Source of the DNA: Candidatus Geothrix odensensis
GTDB lineage: Bacteria; Acidobacteriota; Holophagae; Holophagales; Holophagaceae
Length of the DNA: 63,009 bases
Direction: 5' to 3'
NCBI GenBank assembly: GCA_016714685.1
Contig: JADKCH010000018.1
Span: 1 to 63,009 of the forward strand
Shown: positions 1-8,827 of the stretch, one piece after another
Numbering within the stretch: the first letter of the stretch is position 1
Layout of the letters: each line of letters opens with the position of its first letter
The notes under the pieces: model-generated
Database searches by the model: none
The model's input: the letters and a program-made list of their open reading frames with translations, nothing else
Told to the model about the DNA's origin: nothing
Made by a program: the position numbers and the translations under genes

Positions 1-149
1 GTCCGGCTGCGAAAGACGAACACCCAGCCGGAGAAGGGATCGCTCCGAAGGCGCTCACGGCAGAGTTGCGCCAAGCCGTCGATCCCATTGCGGAAGTCCA
101 CCGGCTCTACCGCCACGAGGACCCGCATCTGCGGAGTAACCTGAATCAA
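1..149 (-). CDS. tnpB: IS66-family accessory protein TnpB, 5' part (cut by window edge)
   Basis: Only the first 49 codons are in the window. The translation carries the IS66 TnpB signature: a short strand, then EPVDFRNGIDGLAQLC, then DPFSGWVFVFRSR. TnpB is a small accessory protein needed with TnpA and TnpC for IS66 transposition. The start is a TTG that overlaps the stop of the upstream gene by two bases, as is usual for translationally coupled tnpA-tnpB pairs. The rest of the element lies left of the window. Confidence 0.85.
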   Translation of the reverse strand, partial: MIQVTPQMRVLVAVEPVDFRNGIDGLAQLCRERLRSDPFSGWVFVFRSR

Positions 150-592
150 AGGCCGCCCCCGACGAAGGCTGCGACAATCCCGGCAGCGTCCAGGTCGGTG
201 CCTGGTTTCAGACTGATCCGCATCCGGGCACCGTCTGGCCGAGAGATGTCGATCACCAGGCCAGATTCCGGGGTGGGATTCTGACGGGGGGCAGATGCGG
301 GATGCCCCGTCGCTGCCCTCCCAGAGGCTGGGATCTCCACAAAAGTGATCGAGGGTTCAGGGGACGGCTTTCCCGCCAGTGCTGCCACCCGTTTCCGGAG
401 GCCGCCGTAATCCAGTTCCACGGCGCGAGCGATCCTGCACACCCCGTACTTCACCGCGAGCGGGACAGCGGCGTCCCAGAACGCGTCAGGCGTGAGCGAG
501 AATTGACCATCCTTCGCCTGCCGCCATTTCTGGACCTGCTGCTTCAGCCGATTCACCGCTGGTGGCAGAGGTTCCTGTTCAGGAAGTGTCAT
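146..592 (-). CDS. tnpA: IS66-family TnpA-like accessory protein
   Basis: This 148-residue protein sits directly upstream of tnpB and overlaps it. Residues 1-75 are basic and helical (KQQVQKWRQAKD, then an HTH-like stretch ending GGLRKRVAAL). The C-terminal part has the usual IS66 orf1 pattern, VIDISRPDGARMRISLKPG, followed by an alanine and glycine tail. IS66 TnpA is thought to bind DNA. Assignment rests mainly on position and the C-terminal motif, because this family is poorly conserved. Confidence 0.65.
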   Translation of the reverse strand: MTLPEQEPLPPAVNRLKQQVQKWRQAKDGQFSLTPDAFWDAAVPLAVKYGVCRIARAVELDYGGLRKRVAALAGKPSPEPSITFVEIPASGRAATGHPASAPRQNPTPESGLVIDISRPDGARMRISLKPGTDLDAAGIVAAFVGGGL

Positions 593-699
593 GGGCCCTC
601 CTTGGGACCCACGAGGCTACCGGCCATCAGCCAGGGATTTCACGCACGCCTGCCGTCATCTCACAGTTGATCCACATCCATGGGGGCCTTCCCGTGCTG

Positions 700-1035
700 T
701 GTTCGATGATAGAAGCGGTGCTCCTGGCGGACCCCGTGCCGGCCCCTCCCACCCCGGGGACCCCCCCCCCTCCGGGGAACCCCCGGGACGCCGCGGGGAG
801 GGGGCGGCGCCCGGGGCGGAGGGACACGAACCGAGGGGCAGGCGCCCCGGGCGGGCCGCCCACGCAAACCCGCGGACCGGGGCCCCCGGGGTCGCACCCC
901 CCCCAGGGCGATGGGTGGGGGGGCCCTGCGCGTCTCCCCAGCCCCCCCCCACCTGGGTGACCGGCTGTCCCGCCCTCGGGTCACTCCCCCCCACCCCCCC
1001 CGGGTTCGGGGGGGCCGGGGGGTTCCCCTTTGTAG
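700..1035. repeat. Extreme G/C homopolymer-rich tract
   Basis: About 330 bases consist largely of runs of C and G on both strands, with many short self-complementary blocks such as CCCCGGGG. All six frames are open because stop codons are rare in such sequence, so the overlapping long frames here are not evidence of genes. It ends abruptly at an ordinary coding-like sequence at about 1036. Similar but milder G/C hairpin tracts occur at about 9890-10190 and 14260-14400. Confidence 0.7.
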
Positions 1036-1199
1036 TCGAGTTCCACATCCTCTCGAACCTCGTCTTCCACCAGTCGAAGCAAGTCTGCTTCGGACAATTC
1101 GGGAAGAGGTTTGGATGGCAGTGGCGGAAGCACCTTGACCCTCCTGCTGGGAACATCATTCTCACCCTGGTTCCGCCTGCCGTCGCTCCTACGGTGCAC
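1026..1199 (-). pseudogene. Possible remnant of an AlbA_2/Schlafen-type ATP-binding protein
   Basis: The minus-strand reading contains LSEADLLRLVEDEVRED followed by VELDYKG. This resembles the N-terminal motif of AlbA_2 (Schlafen-like) domains, where an LxxLIExxVxE helix is followed by LDYK. After YKG the frame runs straight into the G/C tract and loses all coding character, so the gene appears cut there. The start is unclear (GTG at 1199 is possible). The match is short, so this is tentative. Confidence 0.35.
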
Positions 1200-1263
1200 A
1201 AGGCCTAACCAACCCTAATCAAGCCCCTTTCTGCCTAACCTCCAGGAATACGCATACTAAGCC

Positions 1264-1668
1264 CTATCCCTCCAAGAACAGGCACTCGCGCACAACTCCC
1301 CTCAGGGCATCTTCGCAACTGCTCCTCGCGGCCTGGGCGAGAGCCTGTGGCTCCAGTTCAGCCGCGGCCCCGGATTCCCGGAGGTCTTCCTTAAGGGCGT
1401 GCTCCGTGGCATCAAGGGCCCGCACCAGAGATTCCTCGACCAACCTCTCCAGGTTCTCTCGGGGGAACGCAGTCTTGGCGGCAATCAAGGCGGTCCCGAG
1501 GCTCTTGGATGCCTCGGCTCGCCACCCCTGGAGGCCCTTGACCGTCCTCCCGTCGGTCCCCGCCATCCCGAAGAAACAGACCAAGCACATCAGCGCCTGA
1601 ATGGCGCGGAGCCAGGCTTCCTGCTCGGCTCGCCAATCGTCCGTCATTCCTTTGGCTTGAAGGTCCAA
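1264..1668 (-). CDS. Hypothetical small helical protein
   Basis: This 134-residue protein is not recognised. It is alpha-helix-like and acidic, with a hydrophobic stretch near residues 25-36 (IQALMCLVCFFGMAG) and two cysteines there. The indicated start is a TTG with AAGGGG about four bases upstream; an ATG seven codons later (1647) is an alternative with poor spacing. A coding-like frame just upstream (about 1668-1826, other frame) could be a frameshifted 5' part. It is last in a minus-strand gene group. Confidence 0.45.
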   Translation of the reverse strand: MDLQAKGMTDDWRAEQEAWLRAIQALMCLVCFFGMAGTDGRTVKGLQGWRAEASKSLGTALIAAKTAFPRENLERLVEESLVRALDATEHALKEDLRESGAAAELEPQALAQAARSSCEDALRGVVRECLFLEG

Positions 1669-1880
1669 GACCCCTTGAGTAATGGTCGAGGACGTTTCGG
1701 GTGATTCCGGTTGAGAACCTCATGGGCACATCGGCTGATCCGCTCAGCCCTGTCCCATTGCTTTCGATCCATATCCCGGTAGAACCCTGGAGATAGCCTC
1801 CGGCAATGGCGATTTCGCAGCGCCACTCGATGATTTGGGTCGCAAGGAATGTGCTCAAGGTCCGCCGTCGCTTTACGGCT

Positions 1881-2840
1881 CTAGTGTGCACCACCCCTGC
1901 CGAGCCCCCTGCCCTCTTCAAGGGCTTCACTGAGCACTTTGCGGACTGTGTCCAGGCTCTGGCCACTGTCCTCTGCGACCGCCACGAAGAGCTCCTCCCC
2001 CACGTAATAGTCCTCGAGCTGCTCCGCACAGTGGCGAACGATGGCCTGGATCTCCAGGGATGGCTCGTTCCGCGCCAGGAACCCGTCATAGAGGCGGCTG
2101 GCCACCTTCAGGTCCAACCCGCGAGACTGGGCGAGGTGACCCTGGATCTCGTCGGCTGGACGCCCTTGGGCGACCAGGCGCCGGATTTCAGCCTCGATCT
2201 CCTGGCGCTTGCTCGAAGCTACACCTTTCGTGGTCCGCGGGGGGATGGCCCTCGCCTGGAAGGGTTCCTTTCGCATGAGCTTGCCGATGGCCTCCTCCAG
2301 GGACACCCCGATGAAGGGTTGGTCCAGATGAGGTCGCCGGCCTCGGAATAGACCTCCATCAGGACGTGCTCGCTCAGAGTCCACGGGCTCTTCGTAGTGA
2401 AGGCCCGGAACCGGCCCATGGCTATCACCTTGACGGGTCTGAGGAGGACCAGGTCCTGGAGGTCACGCGCAATGGTCAATTCGTGGGGGGGCGTGTCCAG
2501 GCCCTTCCCCCAGGGGCACGATCAGGGCGACGCCGCGGTCCTGGTCATTCCTGAGGCGAGTCGGGTAGACGAGGGTCGCCGATCCCGTAGGGTTGTGCAC
2601 CTTATGAATGAGCTGCAAAAACCGGATGGCCGGCTGGATAGCCTTTGCACCAAGGTAGACCTGCCACTTTGGTAAGCCCACGGGCCTCCTGAGGGCAGCC
2701 TCGTTAGCCTCCGCGCTCTTGTCTGTATCGGGCAGACCGGATCCGGGCTGCAGCTCACCCAAGCCGGTGTACATGTGGAAGCCAGCCAGCTGAGCTGGAA
2801 GCACGACACCGGTCAGCCTGTCTTCCCACGTCGTTTTCAT
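1881..2840 (-). pseudogene. Unknown conserved-looking protein, split by two compensating frameshifts
   Basis: Three minus-strand frames join into one protein of about 318 residues. The first runs from ATG 2840 to about 2495, the second carries DLQDLVLLRPVKVIAMG, and the third runs from about 2335 to 1881 and returns to the first frame. The shifts fall at GTGCCCCTGG (one base extra, about 2508) and AACCCTTC (one base missing, about 2322). The N-terminal half looks globular and the C-terminal half is helical. I recognise no family. It starts 57 bases after the corrected end of an antitoxin-like gene, so a toxin role is conceivable but unproven. Confidence 0.5.
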
Positions 2841-2896
2841 ACCCCCCTTCGGTCCTACGCATGCCAACTACCAAGCTCTTTCAGAGCCAGGGGGCC

Positions 2897-3429
2897 CTAG
2901 AGAGCCGCCGCGAGATGAGAGCGGACGGCCTCGAATCCAGGTGTTCCCGTTCTGAGCAGTTCCAGCGCCGGCTTTCCCCGAAGATCTCCGCGGAGTTTGG
3001 CTTCTTCATCCAGGCGTTGGCCGAGTCCCGGGAAAGCAGGGTGTGGAGGGCTCGGTAGATGCCGACCGTGTGCGAGAGCCTTTTGAACGGCTCGATGCCG
3101 ATCTCTGCCTCCACGGGCCGATGGTCGAACCCCAGCAGGGCCGCGGCCTCTTTTTCATCAATCCCCCAGAGCTCCATCATCCGGAAGTAGACCTTCAGCC
3201 CGACTGCGACCAGGCCCCTTTCGACGGCATCAGCCATGATTTTCTCGTCCGAGACAGCCTCGCCGGAAAATGCATGCAACGAGGCACGGTGAATCTGGTC
3301 CTGGAGGGCCTCATCCACTGGATCTCGGGCACCTGATGTCCGAGTCTTGGTGGGCGGCAGGAGCTTGGACTTTCTTCCGGACCCGGGTGGGCCCTGGTCT
3401 TGTGGGAGCTTCTTCGGGATCTTGTTCAC
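2897..3429 (-). CDS. MbcA/ParS/Xre-type antitoxin (DUF2384), C-terminus frameshifted
   Basis: The central part has the DUF2384 hallmarks: MMELWGIDEKEAAALLG, then LSHTVGIYRALHTL and WMKKPNSAEIFG. In known systems this domain forms the C-terminal half of antitoxins that neutralise RES toxins. The last in-frame residues are out of phase. Adding one G in TTCGGGGAAAG (about 2968) restores FGGKPALELL and a normal ending at TAG 2897. The start is GTG 3429, overlapping the stop of the gene before it (GTGA). No RES gene follows; the next gene is unknown. Confidence 0.75.
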
Positions 3430-3611
3430 GGGGCTCCCCTTCGGGTCTTGTTGAGCTTTCGGTAGCCATGCTTGGCCCTCCGCGGGCCATGAACGCCCGA
3501 ATGCCAGCGGCAGAACGAGCAGATCCCGAACTTCTTGGCCACAACCTGCTTAAGTCGGCGCTTGAAGACGGCCCCATTTGTGGTCGCATGCAGCTCGTCC
3601 ATGGGGCGCAT
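3426..3611 (-). CDS. Small basic protein with possible zinc-binding residues
   Basis: This 61-residue protein starts at ATG 3611, preceded by AAGGG. It is strongly basic and has CSFC followed by RWHSGVHG, a plausible C/H metal-binding knuckle. The family is not recognised. It lies in a tight minus-strand series with the zinc-ribbon gene upstream and overlaps the antitoxin start by four bases, which argues for co-transcription. It may be a nucleic-acid-binding accessory protein of the mobile module, but this is inference. Confidence 0.45.
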   Translation of the reverse strand: MRPMDELHATTNGAVFKRRLKQVVAKKFGICSFCRWHSGVHGPRRAKHGYRKLNKTRRGAP

Positions 3612-3633
3612 GGCACCCTTGCCGAAAGGTGAC

Positions 3634-3846
3634 CTACTTGGTCCGAGACACCTGGACGACCTGGTGCTTGCCTTTCGGGAGGGTGCGGCCCCAGTGCCCC
3701 CTGCTACCAAAGGACATCAAGACCTTGGAGCTCGGGCAGGTGTAAAAAAGCCTCACACCACGGGCCGGGGGGACACTTTCATCGAGGCGGAAGACCAGGC
3801 TGGATTGGCACCCGCACTGGCAAGAGGTTTGGTCGCTTTGAAACAT
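3634..3846 (-). CDS. Small zinc-ribbon-like protein
   Basis: This 70-residue protein has CQCGCQ near the N-terminus and FYTCP in the middle, a spacing compatible with a zinc ribbon. It is basic at the C-terminus (GKHQVVQVSRTK). It is the first gene of the minus-strand series running down to the antitoxin and the unknown split gene. Function unknown; a role in DNA or RNA binding is only inferred from size and charge. Confidence 0.4.
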   Translation of the reverse strand: MFQSDQTSCQCGCQSSLVFRLDESVPPARGVRLFYTCPSSKVLMSFGSRGHWGRTLPKGKHQVVQVSRTK

Positions 3847-3867
3847 GAATCCTCCATAGGAATGTAG

Positions 3868-4324
3868 GGGTGCTCAATTGAGCCCGTTGGGCTTGAATGA
3901 GAGCAGGAAGGCATGTATGGACAAGGTGACCTCGGAGATTAGAATGAGATTTTACTTTAGACTATAAGTCAAGGTGGAATCTCATGCGATGCCTTGATTC
4001 CCCCTTGGTCGACGAACCCGAGCGCCCCTTGGGTGCTTTCAATGACCAGGCGGACTCCACATTCCCTGGATTGGCGAGTTGGTGGCAAAGGTCGGCCTCA
4101 CGCTGCCAGTCAGGGCAGGGGTGAGGCATGCCTGCAGAGGACTTTTTTGGGGCGGGTCAACCTATGCCTTCGGTTCCCTTACGGTTGGTTGTGGGACATC
4201 CCCCTGCCGTGGATCCGGAGGTGAAGGGTGATCCGCACTCACCTGAACAAGGACTGGATTTCTTCAAGTAGTCGAGGCGTCGGTTTGGAGTGTTTCCCCT
4301 GGATTCTCAAAGGGATTAGGGGCC
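3868..4324. other. Non-coding stretch with two inverted repeats
   Basis: I see no convincing gene. An inverted repeat with arms ATGAGATT (3944-3951) and AATCTCAT (3978-3985) flanks an AT-rich centre, a plausible promoter or operator for the zinc-ribbon gene on the minus strand. A smaller hairpin, AGCCC-GTT-GGGCT, lies at about 3878-3892. Plus-strand frames at 3994 and 4228 lack coding character. Confidence 0.4.
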
Positions 4325-4630
4325 CTAGTCCAGATCCTGGAGCAGAACGGGCAAGGAAGTCTCCAAGGCTCGGGCCAATCGCTCCATCGCGTCGATGGAG
4401 ATGTTCCGCTTCCCACATTCGACTGAGCTCACGTAGGTGAAGTGCAGCCCAGCATGGTCGGCCAAGACCATCTGGGACCAGTTTCTGGCTAGACGCGCTT
4501 GCCGCAAGTTGGCAGCAAAAACCTTACTTGAAATCGCAATCTGCGATTTCAAGTTGCCATGGGAAGCGACGGGAAAACCAACTCGTGACCAAGAAAATCC
4601 CAATGAGCCATCTTCGGTAGGCAAACTCAT
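4325..4630 (-). CDS. XRE-family (Cro/CI-type) HTH regulator
   Basis: Residues about 36-98 form a typical XRE helix-turn-helix: FAANLRQARLARNWSQMVLA, then the recognition segment ending SSVECGKRNIS and a closing helix LERLARAL-like. Such proteins repress small operons in plasmids and phages. The start is uncertain. ATG 4630 has no clear ribosome site, while TTG 4552 lies exactly inside a perfect palindrome and would give a protein of normal XRE length. The palindrome suggests autoregulation. Confidence 0.75.
   Translation of the reverse strand: MSLPTEDGSLGFSWSRVGFPVASHGNLKSQIAISSKVFAANLRQARLARNWSQMVLADHAGLHFTYVSSVECGKRNISIDAMERLARALETSLPVLLQDLD
4526..4554. promoter_or_regulatory. Perfect palindrome, probable operator of the XRE gene
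   Basis: Arms of 13 bases (core CTTGAAATCGCA and TGCGATTTCAAG) flank a three-base centre. The palindrome overlaps the TTG candidate start of the XRE gene and lies in the proper place for an autoregulatory operator. A second, weaker inverted repeat (TTTGAGG ... CCTCAAA) sits at about 4675-4700. Confidence 0.6.
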
Positions 4631-4756
4631 TGCTGAGCAGAGGGTTGAAGCGGCCTCGGAGGCGTCCCCAGAAATTTGAGGTCACAATTTGTAGCCTCAA
4701 ACTCGGCACCAATCCCTCCGTCATTAAGGACACCAGACGCCTTTAAACGAGGGCCT

Positions 4757-4987
4757 TTATCGTCTAGGACCATTGCGCCTTGCCATGGCGCATACCGGAC
4801 ACCATGAAAAGTGGCGGACATTATTCGGGATGGCATTCCACTCGTGGCCCTCGGCACAGCGCCAACTGAGGGGTGTCTTTGCGTTCTCGTATGTCCCCGA
4901 GAGGCACGCACCCCCCTGCCCTTCCGCTAATGCCCGAAGCTCGGCTAAATGTCGGGCTTTCTCATCTTCAGTGAGGCCCCGGGGCAT
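4757..4987 (-). CDS. Treble-clef zinc-finger protein (single repeat)
   Basis: The start is ATG 4987 with a strong AAGGAG site. The 76-residue product contains GGACLSGTYENAKTPLSW, then CAEGHEW and SWCPVC. This matches the treble-clef repeat found in phage- and plasmid-borne proteins and in the DNA-binding tails of some endonucleases. Family members often carry several repeats; only one is present here, so it may be truncated. It lies one base-pair step after the partition partner gene (TGACGATG junction) and is probably in the par operon. Confidence 0.65.
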   Translation of the reverse strand: MPRGLTEDEKARHLAELRALAEGQGGACLSGTYENAKTPLSWRCAEGHEWNAIPNNVRHFSWCPVCAMARRNGPRR

Positions 4988-4989
4988 CG

Positions 4990-5641
4990 TCACTCCTTCC
5001 CGTCGGAATTGCATTGCGGTGAGAGGCTCGGCGAGCTCATATCTATTGGTTTACTAAACAAGTCCTGCTCTTCAGCCGACAGCATGACGCAGCCGCCTAC
5101 AATGAATGCCGCCGAGACCTTCTCCAAACTCTGGGTGACATACCTCACTGCCTCATCCACGTCGACAAATGAGTCGCGGGCGCGCGGGCCGAGATGGTCC
5201 GCGAGTCCTCGGCCGAGCCATGCGCAGCGCCGCCAAGCGATACCCAGCCTCGACAGCTTGATTGAGGTGAATTCGAAGATGCTTCTCCACAGATTTATTG
5301 ATGAAGCCAGAAGGGCCTTCCTCCTGCTGCATCAATCGGCTGTGAAGAATACTCGGCACGGTCGTTGTCAGGAGTCCTTTGGGTTGACGCTTCTTTGCCT
5401 TGGCCAGATCCACCGTCAAGGGACCAAACTTCGTAGAGGCCTCCGTCTCACCAGACATTGAAGACCTAAGAGTAAGTGGGCGGAATTTCGATGGCTTGGG
5501 TTCCACTGGATCAATCGGAGTGCTTTCATTGGGAACCTCGGCCTCGGGCTGGGGCTGGGGCTGGACCCGTTGAATCACCGGTTCTGGATCGTCATCGAAA
5601 GTACGAACAGGACGCTGAAGGAGAAGGCTGGACTTCTTCAT
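4990..5641 (-). CDS. Plasmid partition partner of ParA (unknown family), one frameshift
   Basis: The gene begins at ATG 5641, overlapping the end of parA (ATGA). The N-terminal 70 residues are proline-rich and probably disordered. A basic middle segment carries LLTTTVPSILHSRLM. The published frame would stop at 5153, but dropping one base in CGCATGGCTCGG (about 5219) gives a clean C-terminal region containing DEAVRYVTQSLEKVSAAF and a stop at 4990. No ParB nuclease-like or HTH motif is obvious. The role is inferred from the position after parA. Confidence 0.6.
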
Positions 5642-6576
5642 GCCACCACCTCATTCCCCTTCGATGCCCCTTCCAGAGCCGCAAGGAATTTATCGAGGTC
5701 CAAGCCAAAGGCCTCCAGGCTTTTGCGGGAAGCTGGATCCTGGGCAATCCCGGGGTAGAGTCACGAGATCACCTTGTGATCGGGGGTTTCCCGGTCGGGC
5801 TGATGATACACACGAGTGATATTCGAGATCGAGGCCTTGTCTGCAATGACCGACAACAGCGGCAGCCCGGTTTCCTCACAGGCGTCCTGGAGAACCTTCA
5901 ATGCGGTGTTTGACTCCTTGCGCCGGGGGCTATGCATGTTGGCGATGAAGCCCGCGAAAGTGGCGTGTGTGTCTTCAACAGCCCCCAAGAGCTGTGCAAT
6001 TCCCTGAATGGTATCCTCCGACCTCACGCTCTGAATGCTTATTACCGCATCCGCAATGGTCATGGCGCTCCGGACACTCTTGCACTCGATATCTGGAGTC
6101 ACGTCGATGATGCAATAGTCGTATTCGTCCTCGAGTGACTCAAGGACCTTTCCCAGAATGGTTCCTGGTTCCGGCTCAATCCATTTCTCCTGGATCACAG
6201 CGCTCAGGCGGGCGGATGCGGCAGGCAGAACGTCCAGACTGTAGGTCAATTTTTGGTCTGAGTAGACCTTCACCACGCTGTCTAGAATGATCTGACGTGC
6301 TCGGGTCACACCGGCTTCTATTTCATCGAGTTGCTGGGCGAAAGGCACCTTCGCCAAAATTACTGAGAAGACTGCGTTCAGTGCCTTCCCGAGCCCCCTG
6401 CCCTCCGCCTCATGTTGTGGTGCCACGCGCATACTCCTAGTTCCCTGCGCCTTCGTCTGGTCGACGAACAGGACTCTTGAGCCATTGCGTTCGGCAGCAA
6501 GCCTCCACGCTAGCGCCCACGCGAGCGTTGACTTCCCCACTCCGCCAGTCTGACTAATCAGCAAGTAAACACGCAT
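5638..6576 (-). CDS. parA: ParA-type partition ATPase with an in-frame stop near its end
   Basis: The N-terminus has a deviant Walker A motif, QTGGVGKSTLA (residues 9-19). FVDQT lies near residue 37 and YDYCIIDVTPDIE is the Walker B region. ParA ATPases position plasmids with a DNA-bound partner. The first stop is TGA at 5761-5763. The same frame then stays coding for 40 codons, through FGLDLDKFLAALEGA, and ends in the ATGA overlap with the next gene. The TGA may be a point mutation, a pair of sequencing indels, or true truncation. The iteron origin lies upstream. Confidence 0.8.
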
Positions 6577-6750
6577 GCCGTCCCCCTTCTTTGTTGTTCC
6601 ACCACTACACCCAACAAAGGTTACAACGCCTCTCTCTACCGCGCTACATTATTCTCAACATTGTTCAATTATCATCCTTCAACATCATCCGCTACAACGA
6701 GGGTAACGGTCCAACTGTTGCCCTCCAAGGAGAAGGCGGGTGGGTCAACC

Positions 6751-7477
6751 GTTCCACCAAGTGCGGGGTTTGATCAGAATTCTCGATCTTCAGCCGGGAA
6801 GCGTTCCATGGAGTGCGGAGTTACGTCTCCTCCAAGAGCGCGCCCGAGTTCCATGCCCCCAATCCTCCTATAAGGGATAAAGGGCGATAGGAACCCTCAA
6901 AGGGTTGTGTCCCGCACTTGGTGGAACGCTCTTGGTGCGCAAATCCGGGCGTTTGCGCACCAAAATGGGTTTTTGGGGCTATTAATAAATTAGTATCTAT
7001 TGTTTTGTTTACCTTTATGTTTCGTGTGCAAAACCGTTCCATCAAGTGCGGCGCAAAGGTGCAGACCATATCCGCGCAAAGCGCGCACCCAAACCCGAAT
7101 CGAGGCGCAACGTCCTTTTGCGCAGTCGGAATGGAAATTTTTTGGCTATTTTCATTGAGAAATAAGGAGGAATTTACTAAATCGTTGCATCCCATCTCCG
7201 GGTGAGGTGTTCCATGGGGTGCGGAGAAAATTATTTTCACCCGCACTTTATGGAACAGGGGCAAAGCAGGACTTCCGCACTTCATGGAACGGCTGGATCT
7301 GTTCATTGGTCCGAATTCGTGGCTATTTTCTGTTGTGATGAGGTTTCTTGTTCCGCACTTCACGGAACGCGCGCAATGCAAGTCGACCGCACTTCGTGGA
7401 ACGTTTTGCGCTATTGCGCACGATTGCGCACGTAAACCATTGGTTTTTATGGTGGACAATCGTTCCATGACGCCACA
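6751..7477. repeat. Iteron array: probable plasmid replication origin
   Basis: At least nine copies of the 16-mer CCGCACTTnnTGGAAC (or its complement GTTCCAnnAAGTGCGG, small variations) lie at 6751, 6803, 6912, 7036, 7209, 7241, 7275, 7353 and 7387, with a partial copy at 7462. Four or five point one way and the rest the other. An AT-rich stretch (6975-7020) and several TGCGCA-containing repeats lie between them. Iterons bind the initiator, and this array ends at the rep start, so it should serve both replication and rep autoregulation. Confidence 0.88.
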
Positions 7478-8684
7478 CTCTTTCCGCATGGACTCGGTCA
7501 CCGCTCTCCAGAATCTTGCTCTCGTCTTGAAGAGCAAGGCAAAGGTGACGGCGTTCCTCGCCAAGCATATCGGCCTCTCACTCGACAAACCCGTCGAGGC
7601 TCTTCAACTCGTCACACTTGCCACAGCTGAGGCCACGGCCCCTAAAGCCCGGAAACCCAAGCTCCCCAGCGAGGTGAAAGAATTCAAGCGGCGCTTGGTG
7701 GCTCAAGACTTCGACCGAATCCTACACACAGCGAAGACCCTTGCCCTTTGTTCTCTCCCGGTGGATCCACAGAAGGAGCGAACCATTGTTCGTGAAGCAG
7801 TCGATGAGCGGGGTACCAAGGTTCATGTGAGGTTCTCTTCGCACGACGAGCGGATCGCTCTGCCGTATGGGAACGACAGGGCCATCATCACTTGGCTCAT
7901 GACCTTGGCCAGGGCACGGTTCGCCCAAGGTCGAGTTCGACTCGGCCATGCAGTTCTTCACCGCGTTTGGCATGGCTGATTCCGGCAAAACTACGCAGAT
8001 CTCCGAGAGGCTCTCGAGCGCATCAGCAATGTCGTGATTACGTATGGCTATGAGAGCCGGATCGCGAATGTTGACCGTGACCTCGGGGAGAAGCTTGTTT
8101 ACGACAAGCAACTTCCAACCCGCAGTGACATCCGCGGAGAGAAGACTGGCCTTGTCCGTCTGACGGGGCTGACCAATTACTACATCCAGTTTGGCGAGCA
8201 AACCTTCAAGGAATTGGTTTCTACGCCCGTTTCGATCCCCCTGGACATCCTCCGCAGGTACCGTAGCTCCCCCACGAGTTGGGACTTGCTGAATTTTATC
8301 GTCGCGGCATCAGCAAACCTTGCGCCGGGTGGTGAACATGGGGTCTCTCTGAAGATGGTTTCCCAATTCCTAGGTTCTCGTGACAAGAACCTTCGGAAAC
8401 TCAAGCAGAAGGTCGATCAACTCGCAGCCGAGGTGGGTGAGTACCTAAATTTCTCCGTGATCGGACGAGGTACTAATGCGGTCGTCATGCTCGGCGAGTT
8501 ACCTGAGGAACTGCGGCCCAAGACCCTAGGTCATGAGATCAGTCCAAACACTCTCTCAACCTCATTTCTCCCTGGCCTGGAACCCGAAGACAGCCCAATC
8601 GATGGGGAAGTTCTTCCTCTTTCAGGCCTGTCCACCAAAACCCCTCTTAGGAGCCCCTCAACGGAAAACTCTACGAAACCCTAA
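7449..8684 (+). CDS. repA: RepA_C-type plasmid replication initiator, two frameshifts
   Basis: The reading contains LPYGNDRAIITWLMTLARAR, typical of RepA_C-type initiators, followed in the next frame by KVEFDSAMQFFTAFGMADSG and then, back in a third reading, ERISNVVITYGYES. The frames join at about 7925 and about 8018. Initiators of this kind bind iterons and open the origin. The iteron array directly upstream fits. ATG 7449 is chosen; ATG 7467 and 7488 are possible, and a partial iteron overlaps them, consistent with self-repression. A terminator follows at 8743. Confidence 0.8.
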
Positions 8685-8742
8685 ACACAAATCCGCCCCC
8701 GCTGCAAACGAGGGCGAATGAGTGATGCCGAGAATCTGTGGT

Positions 8743-8775
8743 CTTCAGTAACGACACTGAAGGATCCTGTTTTTT
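8743..8775 (+). terminator. Rho-independent terminator after repA
   Basis: A perfect seven-base-pair stem (CTTCAGT and ACTGAAG) with a six-base loop is followed, after a short spacer, by six T residues. It lies 58 bases after the repA stop. Confidence 0.75.
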
Positions 8776-8827
8776 CGGCATCTAGTCAAGGGTTTGGTCG
8801 CTAAACCACCTCTTAACTGGAGCTGCT

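Larger units (their letters stand above)
1..620 (-). mobile_element. IS66-family insertion sequence, right-hand end only
   Basis: The tnpA-like and tnpB genes read out of the window to the left, so this is one end of an IS66 element. I could not fix the terminal inverted repeat by eye. It should lie between about 592 and 700, just before the G/C homopolymer tract. The element is a possible left boundary of the plasmid-like module. Confidence 0.6.

Noticed and set aside
591..1208. Several long overlapping frames on both strands
   Set aside because: The stretch is G/C homopolymer sequence with almost no chance stop codons; the translations are low-complexity Pro, Gly and Arg.
1644..1826. A 60-residue minus-strand frame upstream of the small helical protein
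   Set aside because: It is coding-like in places, but no ribosome site or family supports it; it may be a frameshifted 5' part of the 1264-1668 gene.
5761..5763. TGA in parA as selenocysteine or a reassigned codon
   Set aside because: TGA ends many other genes here, no SECIS-like structure is evident, and nearby indels make error or mutation simpler.
6751..7477. A CRISPR array
   Set aside because: The repeats are 16 bases, occur in both orientations and have irregular spacing, as iterons do; no cas genes are nearby.
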